Shown here: positions 15,801 to 23,331 of the stretch, one piece after another
Layout: every line of letters begins with the position of its first letter
Position numbering within the stretch: position 1 is the first letter of the stretch
The notes under the pieces: generated by a model
Told to the model about the DNA's origin: nothing
Database searches by the model: none
What the model saw: the letters and a program-made list of their open reading frames with translations, nothing else
Translations under genes and position numbers: made by a program
Source of the DNA: DASYRM01 sp036004405
GTDB lineage: Bacteria > Acidobacteriota > Vicinamibacteria > Vicinamibacterales > UBA2999
Assembly (NCBI GenBank): GCA_036004405.1
Contig: DASYRM010000022.1
Location: 1 to 32,971, forward strand
Direction of reading: 5' to 3'
DNA length: 32,971 bases

Positions 15801-16813
15801 TGCCGCGCGTCGCTGTAACCGTGCTCCTGCTGATGCTCGCCGCCGGCGCGTCCGCGCAGGAGAAGCGCTACGTCGCGCCGCGCACGCCGTGGGGCCATCC
15901 GGACCTGCAGGGCGTGTGGACGAGCGACGACGCGCGCACGGTGCCGCTGCAGAGGCCGCCGGAACTCGGCGATCGGCGCACGCTCACCGACGAGGAGTTC
16001 GCGGCTCGCAAGCAGCGCGACGACGAGACCCGCGGCGACGTGAAGGTGGCGGCCGGCACGTTCGTCGGCGAGGTGGGCACGCGCAGCTTGAGGCAGACAT
16101 CGCTCGTCGTGTCACCGGCCAACGGCCGCGTGCCCGCGCGCACGCCCGCAGCCGATCAGCGCATGGCGGCCGTCGCCAAGGGGGTGAATCCGCTGCTGCC
16201 GCGGTCGTGGGAAGACCGGAGCCTCTTCGAACGCTGCATCTCGCGCGGTCCGCTCGCGGCGTTGCCGACGCTCTACGGCAACGGCCTGCGTATCGTGCAG
16301 TCGCCGAACACTGTCGTGATCAGCCACGAGATGATCCACGAGGCCCGCATCATCCCGATCGACGGCCGCGCGCCGGTGAGCAGTGCGCTCAGAAGCTACA
16401 TGGGCTATTCGACCGGCCGCTGGGAGGGCGACACGCTCGTGATCGAGACGTCGGGCTTCACCGATCGCACGGCAGTTGCCGGCACGCGGCACAGCGAGAA
16501 GCTGAAGGTGGTCGAACGCGTCACGCGCGTCAGCGACGACACCGTCTCCTACCAGGCCACCGTGTCCGATTCTGAGACATGGACGGCGCCGTTTTCCGTA
16601 AACGTTCCGCTCTCGACGCAGCCCGGGTACGAGGTATTCCCGTACGAATGCCATGAGGGTAACAATGCGCTCCGCAACATGCTGAGCGCCGCGCGCGCCG
16701 AGGAGAAGGTGATCGAGGAGTACGTCAGGAAAGGGCTGCCGCCCCCGCCGCTCGCGCGGCCGGGCGACGCCGACATCCTGCCGCAGGATCCATCGTTCGG
16801 ACGACGTCGCTAG
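15797..16813 (+). CDS. Secreted protein of the acidobacterial RTPWG-PDLQG family, copy 1
   Basis: A 338-residue exported protein: signal peptide ending near ASAQ (residue 21), then APRTPWGHPDLQGVW (27-41). Later conserved blocks are RCISRG, HEMIHEARIIPID, GRWEGDTLVIET, YQATVSDSETWTAPF and ECHEGNNALRNMLSAARAEEK. The family is abundant in Acidobacteria and has no established function that I know. A paralog lies at 18675-19586 on the other strand with the same blocks. The ATG overlaps the propeller stop (ATGA), so the pair is probably co-translated. The Pro-rich end (KGLPPPPLARPGDADILPQD) is absent from the paralog. Confidence 0.85.
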   Translation: MMPRVAVTVLLLMLAAGASAQEKRYVAPRTPWGHPDLQGVWTSDDARTVPLQRPPELGDRRTLTDEEFAARKQRDDETRGDVKVAAGTFVGEVGTRSLRQTSLVVSPANGRVPARTPAADQRMAAVAKGVNPLLPRSWEDRSLFERCISRGPLAALPTLYGNGLRIVQSPNTVVISHEMIHEARIIPIDGRAPVSSALRSYMGYSTGRWEGDTLVIETSGFTDRTAVAGTRHSEKLKVVERVTRVSDDTVSYQATVSDSETWTAPFSVNVPLSTQPGYEVFPYECHEGNNALRNMLSAARAEEKVIEEYVRKGLPPPPLARPGDADILPQDPSFGRRR

Positions 16814-16900
16814 AACGTTATCTCCAGTCAGTACCCTGCCCGAGGCGTCCGGCCCGGTCCGGATGCCATCGCCCCAACCATCACACGTGAGGAGATCGTC

Positions 16901-17683
16901 ATGACGAGAAGCGTCGGATTCGTGCCCGGAATGATCGCAGTTGGATGCCTGGCCATCAGCGCCGGCGACGCACGCGCCCAGGGCGGCGACGCCTGCAAGG
17001 ACCTGCCGTCGCACGCCGCACTGCAGGGCGCGCTGGCCGCGGCGCAGGCTCTGGCCAACGGCGGCTTCGGATTGGACATGTGGGCCAGCGTCGTCAACCG
17101 CGACGGCGTCGTCTGCGCGGTGGCGTTCACGGGCAACGACCGCGGCGATCAGTGGCCGGGCAGCCGCGTGATCTCGGCCCAGAAGGCCAACACGGCCAAC
17201 GCCTTCAGCCTGCCTGGGCTGGCGCTCTCCACCGCCAACATCTACTCCGCGGTGCAGCCGGGCGGAAGCCTCTTCGGGCTGCAGGCCAGCAACCCGGTGA
17301 ATACCGACGTCGCCTACGGCGGCAACCCGGCGAACAATGGCCGCGCGAACGACCCGATGGTGGGCGGCCGCATCGGCGGTGTGAACGTGTTCGGTGGCGG
17401 GCTCGCGCTCTACAACAGCGACGGCAAGCTGGTAGGCGCGGTGGGCGTCAGCGGCGACTCGTCGTGCGCCGACCACAACATCGCGTGGCGCGTGCGGCAC
17501 ACGCTCAATCTCGACTTCGTACCCGGCGGCGTCAGCGGTGACGCCTCGCGTCCCGACAACATCGTCTACGACATCACGCCGCAGGCCGGCCAGATGCCGG
17601 GCGTGAGCACGGGCGGCTGGGGCCACCCGGAGTGCAGCGCCGCCGCGACGGGCATCGCGGCGGGCCTGGATCCCACGCAGTAG
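16901..17683 (+). CDS. Secreted GlcG/HbpS-like protein
   Basis: A 260-residue protein with a signal peptide (cut near DARAQ, residue 27) and the GlcG/HbpS fold, seen in ALANGGFGLDMWASVVNRDG, SRVISAQKANTANAFS and the glycine-rich GGRIGGVNVFGGGLALY followed by VGAVGVSGDSSCADH. Family members bind heme or accompany oxidases and dehydrogenases; the actual ligand here cannot be told. GAGGAG 5 bases before ATG 16901 fixes the start. It is a single gene, convergent with the DUF2167 gene (12 bases between stops). The 87 bases before it show no clear promoter. Confidence 0.85.
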   Translation: MTRSVGFVPGMIAVGCLAISAGDARAQGGDACKDLPSHAALQGALAAAQALANGGFGLDMWASVVNRDGVVCAVAFTGNDRGDQWPGSRVISAQKANTANAFSLPGLALSTANIYSAVQPGGSLFGLQASNPVNTDVAYGGNPANNGRANDPMVGGRIGGVNVFGGGLALYNSDGKLVGAVGVSGDSSCADHNIAWRVRHTLNLDFVPGGVSGDASRPDNIVYDITPQAGQMPGVSTGGWGHPECSAAATGIAAGLDPTQ

Positions 17684-17695
17684 AACCGCGCCTGG

Positions 17696-18583
17696 TCAGA
17701 CTTCGGCGGCAGCATCCTTGTTGCCGCCGAAGATCTTCTTCAGAAAGGCGCCGAGCGCCACGATTCCTGCCAGCACCAGCTTCTTCGACGCCAGCAGCGC
17801 CACCCAGATCAACTTGAAAAAGCCCGCCTTGGCGGCCGTGGCGCCGAGAATCAGTCCGCCGATACCGTAGGCCGCGGCCTTGTCGGTGCCGGGCAGGTAG
17901 TCCGCATAGCGGTGCCCCTCGTTGAACTCCACCGCGGCCAGTACGCCCGGCGTCCCCTTCTTTACGGTTTCGAGCTGGTCGATGCTCGACACCGCGTTCA
18001 ACACCAGCACTCCGCGGCGCCCGAGGATGCGAATCGAGTAGTTGAGGGTGTGGTCGACGGACGATCCGAACTTCAGCTCCTTGGCCCAATACAGCTTGTG
18101 CGCCTTGGCGTCGTAGTGCGGCGGCTCGGCCCATCCCACCAGCGTGATCGGCTCGAACCCCTCCTTCTCGCGCGCCTCGTTGTTCTCGGTGGTCTGCTCC
18201 TGCATCTCGGCGAGCATCTTGTTGTAGTCGAGCGTGCGGGCGTCCTCGTCGTTCACGTAGCCGTCCTCGTCGTACGTGATGACGATGGCCCAGCCCTCTT
18301 CGCTGAGCGGGCTGGCGTCGGACGGCACCAGCATGCCGAGCACGCCTTGCGCCGATTCGGGCGGATTGCCCCAGGCGACGAGCACCTTGCGGCTGTCCTG
18401 CTCGCCGAGATACCGGAACGACTCGGGCAGCGTGATGGTGGCCATGCCGCCGGGCAGCTGCACGGCGCCGGTTTTGTACGAGAGCTTGGAGTCCAGCTCC
18501 TCGGGACTGACGCCCCTCTGGGCGGCGACCGTGGCCGACGCCAGCGTCAGGGCAAGAGCGGCCGCGACGAACGAGCGAATCAT
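17696..18583 (-). CDS. DUF2167-family membrane protein
   Basis: A 295-residue protein with a signal peptide (FVAAALALTLASATVAAQ). A DUF2167 domain covers most of the chain, with LPESFRYLGEQDSRKVLVAWGNPP, GMLVPSD, GWAIVITYDEDGYV, LVGWAEPPHYD, KLYWAKEL and LNYSIRILGRRGVLVLNAV. The C-terminus has two hydrophobic stretches (near AAYGIGGLILGATAAK and ASKKLVLAGIVALGAFL) and a basic end KKIFGGNK. The family is uncharacterised; members are predicted to face the periplasm with a C-terminal anchor. AGGAGG five bases before ATG 18583 decides the start. It lies 91 bases downstream of the secreted paralog on the same strand. Confidence 0.85.
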   Translation of the reverse strand: MIRSFVAAALALTLASATVAAQRGVSPEELDSKLSYKTGAVQLPGGMATITLPESFRYLGEQDSRKVLVAWGNPPESAQGVLGMLVPSDASPLSEEGWAIVITYDEDGYVNDEDARTLDYNKMLAEMQEQTTENNEAREKEGFEPITLVGWAEPPHYDAKAHKLYWAKELKFGSSVDHTLNYSIRILGRRGVLVLNAVSSIDQLETVKKGTPGVLAAVEFNEGHRYADYLPGTDKAAAYGIGGLILGATAAKAGFFKLIWVALLASKKLVLAGIVALGAFLKKIFGGNKDAAAEV

Positions 18584-18674
18584 GAGGCCTCCTGAGCGTG
18601 AACCGAAACGCAGTGGCGGTTCAGAATGAGAAACGCCGCCAAGACCACTCCGGTCCACAGCGGCCCTCAGGTTT

Positions 18675-19586
18675 TTATCGGCTCTTTTCGTCGGCGCGCG
18701 AGGCGCTCAGGATGTTGCGCAGGCCGTAGTTCCCCTCGTGGCAGGCGTACTCGAACATGCCGTAGGTGTCGTCACGCTGCAGTGGAAACGACATCGTCCA
18801 GGGGCGGGTCCACGTCTGCGGGTCGTCGATCGTCACCGTGTAGTGCAGCGTGTCCGTGCCGGTGCGAGCGAAGCGCTCGATGAGATGCAGTGCCGCGCTG
18901 TGAAACAGCGCGCGACCGTTGGCGCCCACGCCGGTCTTGTCGGTGACGTTGATCGTGTCGAGGACGAGCGTGTCGCCCTCCCACCGCCCGCGTGTGTCGC
19001 CCATGTACTGGCGCAGCACCGGTGTCAGATGCGGACGGCGGTCCAGCGTCACCACGCGCGCCTCGTGAATCATCTCGTTGCGAAGTGCCACCACACCTGG
19101 GCCCTGCACGATCTCGTTGCCGGCGTTGTAACCGACCGGCAGCATGGAGCCGACGACACCGCGGGTGATGCAGCGGTCGTAGGCGCTGAGATCCGTGGGC
19201 GCGGCAAACGGTCCACCCCCGTTGTTGTCGTAGTACCAGGTCTTCGGCACCGCGGCCGTGCGCCGCCGGCCCTCGTCGGACATCGGCGGGATGCGGCCGT
19301 CGGGCGGATCGACCACCAGCGCCGTCTGCTTCTGCGGCGTGCCGCGCTCGCCCCAGTGCCCCGGCGGTCCAACGCCGATACCCGGGCCCGGCCCGCCTCG
19401 ACCCAGCGCTCCCGGCGAGACCCCCTGACGCTCCATCGGCACGCCCATCATCGCAGTGCCCGGCCACACGCCCTGCAGATCGGGATCGCCCCACGGCGTG
19501 CGCGGCACCGTGTATCGCGTCGCGTCCTGCGCGGCGAGTGTCGCAACAGTCGCACCGACGAGAGCGAGCGCGATGATTCTGGTCAT
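18675..19586 (-). CDS. Secreted protein of the acidobacterial RTPWG-PDLQG family, copy 2
   Basis: A 303-residue exported protein (signal peptide ending near LAAQ, residue 19) sharing with the gene at 15797-16813 the blocks PRTPWGDPDLQGVW, RCITRGV, RNEMIHEARVV, GRWEGDTLVLDT, YTVTIDDPQTWTRPW and ACHEGNYGLRNILSASRADEK. A Gly/Pro-rich stretch (GALGRGGPGPGIGVGPPG) is specific to this copy. ATG 19586 gives a clean signal peptide; an upstream ATG at 19607 would lie in repeat DNA. A palindromic repeat (19600-19627) separates it from the beta-RFAP synthase gene upstream, so I doubt that it belongs to that operon. Confidence 0.85.
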   Translation of the reverse strand: MTRIIALALVGATVATLAAQDATRYTVPRTPWGDPDLQGVWPGTAMMGVPMERQGVSPGALGRGGPGPGIGVGPPGHWGERGTPQKQTALVVDPPDGRIPPMSDEGRRRTAAVPKTWYYDNNGGGPFAAPTDLSAYDRCITRGVVGSMLPVGYNAGNEIVQGPGVVALRNEMIHEARVVTLDRRPHLTPVLRQYMGDTRGRWEGDTLVLDTINVTDKTGVGANGRALFHSAALHLIERFARTGTDTLHYTVTIDDPQTWTRPWTMSFPLQRDDTYGMFEYACHEGNYGLRNILSASRADEKSR

Positions 19587-19599
19587 GACGATCACGGTC

Positions 19600-19627
19600 G
19601 GGCACATCTCTAAAGATGTGCCCCTAC
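19600..19627. repeat. Palindromic repeat unit carrying the beta-RFAP synthase stop
   Basis: CACATCT (19603-19609) pairs with AGATGTG (19614-19620) over a CTAA loop. On the minus strand the unit reads GTAGGGGCACATCTTTAGAG, matching the edge (GTAGGGGC) and centre (TT.AG) of the copies at 12856-12890 although the arms differ. The TAG of this edge (19624-19626) is the stop codon of the beta-RFAP synthase gene. Confidence 0.7.
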
Positions 19628-20607
19628 AAAAGAGCTTCGTCCAGTTGCGCGCGCCACACCCGCGCGCCGTCGGAACGGAACGGGCCTTCGTATACCACGC
19701 CGCCGGGACCGAGCGCCTGGCGCAGTCGCTCCGCGAGCCGCGCGGCGGACGCCTCGCCTTCGAGGATGCCGTACACGGCCGGCCCCCACGAGCTCTGCCC
19801 CACGCCGGGCACACCCCACTCCCGCATGCAACGCACGAGATCGGCAGACGGCCCGGGCGCGAACGTCCCGCCCTGCGCCGGCGCCCACCACTCGCCGGTG
19901 CGTTCCTGAATCTCGCTCAGCGCCGACCCGAACGTCGCGACGTCGCCCTCGACCAGCGCCGGCAGCAGCCCCATGAGCACCAGGTAGGCGACACGCTCGA
20001 CGTCGCCCTCGGGCGGCGACGGCAACTGCGCCATCGCCTGCGCTTCGGCGGCGCCGCTGACGCCGGCCGGCGCGTCCGGCACCGCCACGACGCAGCGCCA
20101 CGACGGCGGAAACGGCAGCCGCGCCAGCAACGGCGCGGGATCGCCCTGCCCCACTTTGCGTCCACCCTCCACCACGAGCCCGCCGCCGCCAAACGTCCAC
20201 GTCCCGATGGCCGAGCGCTGCGCGCGCCCAACCACGCGGGCCAGCTCCTGCGGATCCGCCTCGACGCCGTGCAGCTCGGTAAGGGCCCGCGCCACCGCCA
20301 GCGCCAGCTGGGTGCCGGAGCCGAGACCGACGTGCGTCGGCAGCGCGCGATGCACGCGAATACGCGCGCCGCGCGCGAGACGATAGTGCTGCCGGACCTG
20401 CTCCGCGAACCTGGCGGCGCGTTCGGCGTCGTCGCCCGCCACCTCGAGCGACTCGGCGTCCACCGCCGACACCAGCAGCGTGGGCGCGGGCGCCGCGGCA
20501 CCGATGCCGCCGAACCACCGGCCAAGCGCGCCGCGCAGGTCCAGCACGCCAAAGTGCAGGCGCGCCGGCGCCTCGACGAAGACGGCCTCTTCGATGCGCC
20601 GCGTCAT
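19624..20607 (-). CDS. mptG: Beta-ribofuranosylaminobenzene 5'-phosphate synthase
   Basis: This enzyme condenses 4-aminobenzoate with PRPP, releasing CO2 and PPi, to give beta-RFAP. It is the committed step that makes the arylamine part of tetrahydromethanopterin. The 327-residue protein is a GHMP-kinase-superfamily member with the family start EAPARLHFGVLDL (12-24), WFGGIG (31-36), the phosphate loop PTHVGLGSGTQLALAVARAL (90-109), GTWTFGGGGLVVEGG and a late GVGQSSWGPAVYG motif. ATG 20607 overlaps the DUF447 stop (ATGA). It is the last gene of a seven-gene minus-strand operon that also holds pabA and pabB, which supply its substrate. Its stop codon lies in a repeat. Confidence 0.93.
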   Translation of the reverse strand: MTRRIEEAVFVEAPARLHFGVLDLRGALGRWFGGIGAAAPAPTLLVSAVDAESLEVAGDDAERAARFAEQVRQHYRLARGARIRVHRALPTHVGLGSGTQLALAVARALTELHGVEADPQELARVVGRAQRSAIGTWTFGGGGLVVEGGRKVGQGDPAPLLARLPFPPSWRCVVAVPDAPAGVSGAAEAQAMAQLPSPPEGDVERVAYLVLMGLLPALVEGDVATFGSALSEIQERTGEWWAPAQGGTFAPGPSADLVRCMREWGVPGVGQSSWGPAVYGILEGEASAARLAERLRQALGPGGVVYEGPFRSDGARVWRAQLDEALL

Positions 20608-21194
20608 GCCGGCGACGGCTCCGTTCGGGACGAGGACGCAGCGCGCGTGGCCGCGTCGCGCACGAACGCGGTCAGCAGCGCCATCGCCTCCTGTTCCTCC
20701 GGCCCGGCGGTCTTGTCCACGATCACCTGCAGGCGCTCGAGCTCGCTGGTGATGAACTCGCGCGGCAGCAGGTGCAGCCGGGTGGCGTAGATGGCGGCTT
20801 CGAGCACGGCGTGCCGGGCGCGGTTGAAGCCGATGAACTCGCGCTGCACGCCGCGGTGCACGACGGCGGTCTCGATGCGTGAACGCGGCGGCGTGCTGTC
20901 GATGCCGCGCACCTCGAGCTCGCGCCACGAGCAGCAGTCGACCAGCCGGACGCCGTGCACGACCGTGGCCGGCACCGTTGGATACACCGGGTTCGAGATG
21001 GCGGCGCGCGCAAAGATACGCACGTCATCCACCAGGTTGACGACCGCCGCGTTGGTCGCCAGGACATTGCGATACGTGGCCGTCTCGAGAAACGGCTTCA
21101 GCACGATCTGGTCGTCGCCCCACTCCACGCCCATCGGCGCGCAGTTCACCGCCCCGTCGGCGGCCACCGTGGTGACAATCGATTCGACGATCAT
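20604..21194 (-). CDS. DUF447-family protein linked to H4MPT synthesis
   Basis: A 196-residue cytosolic protein beginning MIVESIVTTVAADGAVNCAP, with GVEWGDDQIVLKPF, TYRNVLATNAAVVNLVDDVRIFA and the conserved middle GFNRARHAVLEAAIYATRLHLLP. DUF447 proteins have a split-barrel, FMN-binding-like fold and, as far as I know, occur mainly in organisms with tetrahydromethanopterin. Their reaction is not established to my knowledge. The gene sits between pabA (11-base gap) and beta-RFAP synthase (ATGA overlap), which supports a role in that pathway. A flavin-dependent reduction of a pterin intermediate is a guess from the fold only. Confidence 0.88.
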   Translation of the reverse strand: MIVESIVTTVAADGAVNCAPMGVEWGDDQIVLKPFLETATYRNVLATNAAVVNLVDDVRIFARAAISNPVYPTVPATVVHGVRLVDCCSWRELEVRGIDSTPPRSRIETAVVHRGVQREFIGFNRARHAVLEAAIYATRLHLLPREFITSELERLQVIVDKTAGPEEQEAMALLTAFVRDAATRAASSSRTEPSPA

Positions 21195-21205
21195 GCGGCT
21201 AGTCC

Positions 21206-21901
21206 CTAGCGAACGTGCTCCACCGGCGGCGGCACGAACGGCGCCCGCTCGTCGTCGGGTAGGCCCCAGACGGGACGGCCGAGATCACCGCTGGCGCCGT
21301 CGGCACGCGGCGGCAGGTCTTCCAGCCGCGCGTCGCGACCGCGGAGGAAGCGCTCGATCAGGGCGTAGCCGTAGTGCGTGGCCGCGGATTCCGGATGGAA
21401 CTGCACGCCGACGACGGGATGCTCGCGGTGCACCACCGCCATGATCTCGCCGTCGTCGAGCGCCCTGGCCGTGACGCGCAACGAGGCTGGCAGGCAGTCC
21501 GGTTGTATGACGAGCGAGTGATAGCGCGCCACCCGGAGCAGTGAGGGCACGCCTTCGAAAATGCCGGTCCCGTCGTGCGCGATGCGCGACGTCTTGCCGT
21601 GCATGGGACGGCCGGCGCGCACGATGGCGCCGCCATAGGCCTCGCCGATGCACTGGTGGCCAAGGCACACGCCGAGGATCGGCGTCGTGGAGCCGAAGCG
21701 GCGGACCACGTCGGTGGAGATGCCGGCTTCGTGCGGCGTGCACGGTCCGGGCGAAATGATGATGTGGCTGGGCGCCAGCGCCGCCACGTCGTCGAGCGAC
21801 AGCTCGTCGCTGCGGCGCACCACGGCCTCGGCACCGCGCTCACGCACGTAGCGGGCGAGGTTGTAGACGAACGAGTCGCGGTTGTCGAGAACCAGGATCA
21901 T
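21206..21901 (-). CDS. pabA: Aminodeoxychorismate synthase glutaminase subunit PabA
   Basis: A class I glutamine amidotransferase of 231 residues that delivers ammonia to PabB. The catalytic triad is visible as C79 (GVCLGHQCIG), H169 and E171 (VGVQFHPES); the oxyanion motif is SPGPCTPHEAG (50-60). Related proteins serve both PabB and TrpE, but the partner next door has PabB features. About 45 residues follow the usual end (after ALIERFLRG) and are Pro/Arg/Asp-rich, ending FVPPPVEHVR; typical PabA is about 190 residues. The ATG overlaps the pabB stop (ATGA). Confidence 0.93.
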   Translation of the reverse strand: MILVLDNRDSFVYNLARYVRERGAEAVVRRSDELSLDDVAALAPSHIIISPGPCTPHEAGISTDVVRRFGSTTPILGVCLGHQCIGEAYGGAIVRAGRPMHGKTSRIAHDGTGIFEGVPSLLRVARYHSLVIQPDCLPASLRVTARALDDGEIMAVVHREHPVVGVQFHPESAATHYGYALIERFLRGRDARLEDLPPRADGASGDLGRPVWGLPDDERAPFVPPPVEHVR

Positions 21902-23331
21902 GGTCGGAGACTGGCTAGCGCATCGATGAACGACCTGACCTTGTCGAGCGTCTCCTGATACTCCTGCTCGGGGTCCGAGTCGGCCACGATGCCGCCCCCT
22001 GCACTGAAGTATATGCGTCCGTCGCGGACCACTGCGGTGCGGATGGCAATGCTCGTATCCATCTCGCCGGTGGTGCTCCAATAGCCGATCGAGCCGCAGT
22101 AGACGCCGCGCTTCGACGGCTCCAGCTCGGCGATGATCTCCATCGCCCTGAGCTTGGGCGCGCCGGTAATCGAGCCGCCAGGGAACGCCGCGCGCAGCAG
22201 GTCGAGGGCGTCGGAGCCGGGCGCCAGGTCGCCGACCACGGTCGACACCAGGTGATGCACGGTGGCGTAGCGCTCGAGCGCGAAGAGCTCCGAGGCCCGC
22301 ACCGACCCGGGCGCGCACACGCGCGAGAGGTCGTTGCGCATCAGGTCCACGATCATCAGGTTCTCGGCGCGGTCCTTGGCGCTCTCGGTGAGCGCCTGGC
22401 CGAGCGCCGCGTCATGTTCGGGACCCACCCCGCGCGCGCGCGTGCCCTTGATGGGCCGCGTCTCCACGTGGCCGCCGGCACTCACCCGCAGGAAGCGCTC
22501 CGGCGATGTGCTCAGCACGGGGGCGCCCGGCACGTCGAAGAACGCACCGAACGGCGCGGGATTCACGCGCCGCAGGGTGCGATAGAACGCCCACGGCGGC
22601 TGGACGAGCGGCGCCTCGAAGCGCTGCGACAGGTTGGCCTGGAAGATGTCGCCGGCGTAGATGTACTCGCGCACGCGCGCGACGGCGGCGAGGTAGTCCG
22701 CCCGCCGGAACGAGGATCGTAGCGACGCCTGGCCCTCGACGGGATATGACGGTGCCATCTCCGTACGTAGAGGCGAACCTTCAGGTTCGCCTGAATCGAC
22801 GCCTGCAGGCGAACCTACAGGTTCGCCTCTACGTACGGAGGCGGCAAGACGTGCCTTCACCTCCGCGGCGCGGTCGGCCGCGCGCGCGGCGCGGCGGTCG
22901 CCGGCCGCGGGAATGCCGGTCGAGATCAGCCACGCTCTGTTCGCGACGTGGTCCCAGGCAAGCACCCAGTCGTACAGTCCGATGACGACGTCGTCGAGGC
23001 CGAGGTCGTCGAAGCGCGGCGCCGGCAGCCGTTCGAGCGTCAGCCCCCAGTCGTAGGCGAGATATCCGGCCGCACCGCCTTGGAACGGCGGCAGCCCCTC
23101 GATCGGATCGGTGCGGTGCGGCGCCAGCAGGTGTCTGACCGCGGTGAGCGCCTCGCTGTCGCCGCGAGTGCGCACGACAGCCGCCGGGTCGGCCATCACG
23201 TACGAGTAGCGTCCCAGCCGCGCGCCTGGCGCCGCGCTGTCGAGGAACAGCCGGTACGGCAGACCTTCGAGCTGCTCGCAGCACCGCACCGGGTCCGGGG
23301 CGGGCGTGAGCTCTTCGATAAGAGGCGTCAC
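21898..23331 (-). CDS. pabB: Aminodeoxychorismate synthase component I PabB
   Basis: Converts chorismate plus ammonia to 4-amino-4-deoxychorismate, the precursor of 4-aminobenzoate. The 477-residue protein has an N-terminal domain (about 1-160) and a chorismate-binding domain from about 205 (YIYAGDIFQANLSQRF, LSTSPERFL, PGGSITGAPKLRAM). PIKGTRARG has lysine (K295) where TrpE has alanine, the known mark of PabB. No lyase (PabC) gene is in the window. GTG 23331 overlaps the preceding stop (GTGA). Residues 165-191 are encoded by an 82-base composite palindromic repeat lying exactly in the linker between the two domains, so the protein should still fold. Confidence 0.93.
   Translation of the reverse strand: MTPLIEELTPAPDPVRCCEQLEGLPYRLFLDSAAPGARLGRYSYVMADPAAVVRTRGDSEALTAVRHLLAPHRTDPIEGLPPFQGGAAGYLAYDWGLTLERLPAPRFDDLGLDDVVIGLYDWVLAWDHVANRAWLISTGIPAAGDRRAARAADRAAEVKARLAASVRRGEPVGSPAGVDSGEPEGSPLRTEMAPSYPVEGQASLRSSFRRADYLAAVARVREYIYAGDIFQANLSQRFEAPLVQPPWAFYRTLRRVNPAPFGAFFDVPGAPVLSTSPERFLRVSAGGHVETRPIKGTRARGVGPEHDAALGQALTESAKDRAENLMIVDLMRNDLSRVCAPGSVRASELFALERYATVHHLVSTVVGDLAPGSDALDLLRAAFPGGSITGAPKLRAMEIIAELEPSKRGVYCGSIGYWSTTGEMDTSIAIRTAVVRDGRIYFSAGGGIVADSDPEQEYQETLDKVRSFIDALASLRP
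22759..22840. repeat. Composite palindromic repeat inserted in frame in pabB
   Basis: Perfect 22-bp terminal inverted repeats (22759-22780 and 22819-22840; outer part CTCCGTACGTAGAGGCGAAC) enclose the second arms of two palindromes, AGGCGAACCT-TC-AGGTTCGCCT (22771-22792) and AGGCGAACCT-AC-AGGTTCGCCT (22807-22828). The whole is read through as Gly/Pro/Glu/Ser-rich codons (EPVGSPAG, EPEGSPLR) on the minus strand. It is the largest and most regular copy in the window. Confidence 0.85.

Noticed and set aside
21898..23331. Reading the pabB/pabA pair as trpE/trpG (anthranilate synthase).
   Set aside because: The PIKGT motif has Lys where TrpE has Ala, no other trp gene is near, and the operon contains an enzyme that uses 4-aminobenzoate.
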